From a virus: a DNA stretch of 58,690 nt. The stretch lies in the IMG/VR virus record IMGVR_UViG_3300009160_000049, positions 1-58,690 of that record, one strand, 5' to 3'. The notes beneath the pieces were generated by a model, which saw only the letters and a program-made list of their open reading frames with translations, was not told the origin of the DNA and searched no databases. Position 1 is the stretch's first letter. Each line of letters opens with the position of its first letter. Shown piece after piece: positions 57,000 through 58,690 of the stretch. Made by a program: the position numbers and the translations under genes.

Positions 57000-57982
57000 C
57001 TATAATAAGTGTCTATCCTTCTAATGATAGAATCATAAACATCCTTAACAGATGTATACATACCTATAAGTCAATAGGTTGGGATGTTATAGTTACTAGT
57101 CATCTACCACTAGATGAACAGACTACTAAGAATGCTACATACACTATATATGATAGTGACAATACCTTCTTAAGACATGACCTTTGTCCTGTGTTCTGGA
57201 ATGAATGTGCTGGTACAAAGATAACCATTCCCACCTGTGGACACGTTCTTCCTATATGTAGGAACATAAAGCTTGGTACAACCATGGCTAAAGCTCTTGG
57301 CTATACACACTTTGTATTTACAGAAGCTGATGTACTATTAGGAGGAGCTGATTTACAACTGTTAGAGTCTTATATAAAAACTCTTGACATTGAGGATAAG
57401 AAGATGTTGTTCTTCAGACCTGAAGAGTATAGAGGAATCAATGGGTCCTATGTATATGAGTCACTAATGTTTGGTGGAAATGTAAACTATTTTGTAGACA
57501 ATTTCACTCCCCCCCTATCATCAGAAGACTGGATAAATTTTAACTTTGGTCATACGTTAGAACTATCTTTCTATGAGAAGCTTTCACACGATGAAGATAA
57601 GTTTTTAATAATCAATGACCACAGCTCTAACATATTCAAAGCTAGTGAGGTTAATGTATTAAGGTTTGGATTCTTTAACTGTGAGATAGTGCATAACACT
57701 CCTGATCCACAGAAGGTTGCGTTGTATATAATGAACTATTTAATAGGAGAAGAACAGATTAAATATGTAACTATTTATAAAAATAATACTATCTTTACAA
57801 ACATAATTCTTCATAAGCATGGATATTGGTTTGCTGATTTTGATATTGATGATAGTGAAATAGTAGTAGAAGTTTATACAGATGCTAATAAAACTATGTT
57901 AGAAACATCTAAGAAGTATGTTTTAAATAAACAATTAAAAGATACAGCTCATGAAAGAGGTGTGTTTGAATATATAAACTAA
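56987..57982 (+). CDS. GT-A-like glycosyltransferase, related to domain 2 of 53113 protein
   Basis: 331 residues. VAIISVYPSNDRIINILNRC, VTSHLPLDEQ, and LGYTHFVFTEADVLLGG (about 105-121; EAD in place of DxD) match the second domain of the protein at 53113 in order and spacing. The C-terminal ~90 residues are a separate beta domain. Function: probable sugar transfer; acceptor unknown. Confidence 0.6.
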   Translation: MEPVAIISVYPSNDRIINILNRCIHTYKSIGWDVIVTSHLPLDEQTTKNATYTIYDSDNTFLRHDLCPVFWNECAGTKITIPTCGHVLPICRNIKLGTTMAKALGYTHFVFTEADVLLGGADLQLLESYIKTLDIEDKKMLFFRPEEYRGINGSYVYESLMFGGNVNYFVDNFTPPLSSEDWINFNFGHTLELSFYEKLSHDEDKFLIINDHSSNIFKASEVNVLRFGFFNCEIVHNTPDPQKVALYIMNYLIGEEQIKYVTIYKNNTIFTNIILHKHGYWFADFDIDDSEIVVEVYTDANKTMLETSKKYVLNKQLKDTAHERGVFEYIN

Positions 57983-57986
57983 CAAT

Positions 57987-58690
57987 ATGAATATTATTCA
58001 AGTGGCTACAGGATTAATAACCATCCCACCAAATGGCTGGGGTGCTGTAGAACGTATCATATGGGAATACAAACAAGAGCTAGAAGCTTTAGGTGACACT
58101 GTACATATTAAATATACAAATGAGTTAGAGAAAATACCTAACACTATTACACATGCTCACATGGCTAACCAAGCATTACATTGTAAAAGCTTAGGCATAC
58201 CATACATCTATTCTCTACATGACCATCATGTTGAATGGTATGGTAAAGATAGCTGGGTGTACAAACAAAACCTAGAAGCTATCAAAGGAAGTGTTATATC
58301 TATCACTCACACAGAGCATTATCTAGATTACTTTGACACTACAGATAAGTTGTTCTATCTAAGACATGGTGCTAATATAGAATTCTTTACACCAGACTAT
58401 TCTCCTAAAACACATAGCCTATTGATGTTAGCAAACAATGGCTTAGCTGGTAACGCAGGGTATGATAGAAAAGGATTTAGATATGGTATAGAAGCAGCTG
58501 AAAGAATGGACCTACCTATTACTATAGCTGGTCATACAGATAATCAAAACTTCTTTGATATACATACAGAACTAACCGCCTATAAAAAGTTAACTTTAAA
58601 GTTAACAAATCCTACAGACGAAGAGATTAAAGAGCTCTACCAAAACCACACTATATTCTTACATCCATCCATGCTAGAAGGAGGACATCC
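57987..58690 (+). CDS. GT4-type glycosyltransferase, 3' end cut
   Basis: ATG 57987, 234 codons to the window edge. QVATGLITIPPNGWGAVERI is the GT4 N-terminal glycine loop; IPYIYSLHDHHVEWYG, FYLRHGANIEFF and FLHPSMLEGGHP follow, the last being the start of the E-x7-E donor site. Continues the glycosylation operon beyond the window. Confidence 0.85.
   Translation, partial: MNIIQVATGLITIPPNGWGAVERIIWEYKQELEALGDTVHIKYTNELEKIPNTITHAHMANQALHCKSLGIPYIYSLHDHHVEWYGKDSWVYKQNLEAIKGSVISITHTEHYLDYFDTTDKLFYLRHGANIEFFTPDYSPKTHSLLMLANNGLAGNAGYDRKGFRYGIEAAERMDLPITIAGHTDNQNFFDIHTELTAYKKLTLKLTNPTDEEIKELYQNHTIFLHPSMLEGGH

Noticed and set aside
1-58690. tRNA genes, CRISPR arrays, integrase, transposons, reverse transcriptase/DGR
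   Set aside because: I looked for cloverleaf-like segments in the gaps, regular repeat-spacer arrays, and these protein families; none was seen.

Overview
The window is a 58.7 kb piece of a tailed double-stranded DNA phage (Caudoviricetes). Its host is very probably a member of the Bacteroidota. The case for that host rests on four observations: AT-rich coding, A-rich translation leaders without Shine-Dalgarno sites, at least seven well-spaced matches to the Bacteroidota promoter (TTG or TTTG, 19-22 nt, TAnnTTTG), and a DUF5522-type small protein typical of that phylum. The gene content (IHF-like protein beside a head operon, family B polymerase, DnaG/DnaB-type replication proteins, uracil-DNA glycosylase homologue, PDDEXK nuclease, rIIA/rIIB) recalls crAss-like and related aquatic Bacteroidota phages. 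I cannot place it taxonomically from sequence alone. Both ends are cut inside genes, and no RNA polymerase or main tail module is in view.

Layout. (1) About 13144 to 1, minus strand: head and packaging operon with HTH regulator, IHF-like protein, Zn-ribbon protein, probable small terminase, large terminase, portal, an SPFH/band-7 membrane protein, scaffold, major capsid protein, a hairpin-rich spacer, neck-type proteins and a cut structural protein. (2) 13145-13462: C/G-tract intergenic region carrying a perfect 14-bp core of the bacterial chromosomal parS site. (3) 13463-42894, plus strand: small early genes, then replication (PolB, loader-like protein, DnaB-like helicase, SF2 helicase, Sak4-like ATPase, SSB-like protein, primase), UDG homologue, rIIA/rIIB, nucleases, B12-dependent ribonucleotide reductase, RecA, dUTPase, PhoH, a membrane HELLH peptidase, GroES-like protein and the first sugar genes. 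(4) 42929-52131, minus strand, after a bidirectional terminator: tightly coupled small basic proteins, a second HExxH protein, a virion-type protein with a domain resembling LCIB-family beta-carbonic anhydrases, a Dps-like protein, Thr-rich and jelly-roll fibre-like proteins, and a lysis cassette. (5) 52190 to the end, plus strand: glycosyltransferases and a methyltransferase, including one polypeptide with three glycosyltransferase-like domains.

How it works together: the plus-strand block makes and repairs DNA and deoxynucleotides, and the two minus-strand blocks build, decorate and release the particle. The glycosyltransferase/methyltransferase genes at both ends of the late block suggest modification of a surface glycan or of virion proteins. 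The most unusual items are the LCIB-like carbonic-anhydrase domain joined to a virion-type N-terminal module, the parS site, the UDG homologue with a replaced catalytic Asp, and the SPFH protein inside the head operon.
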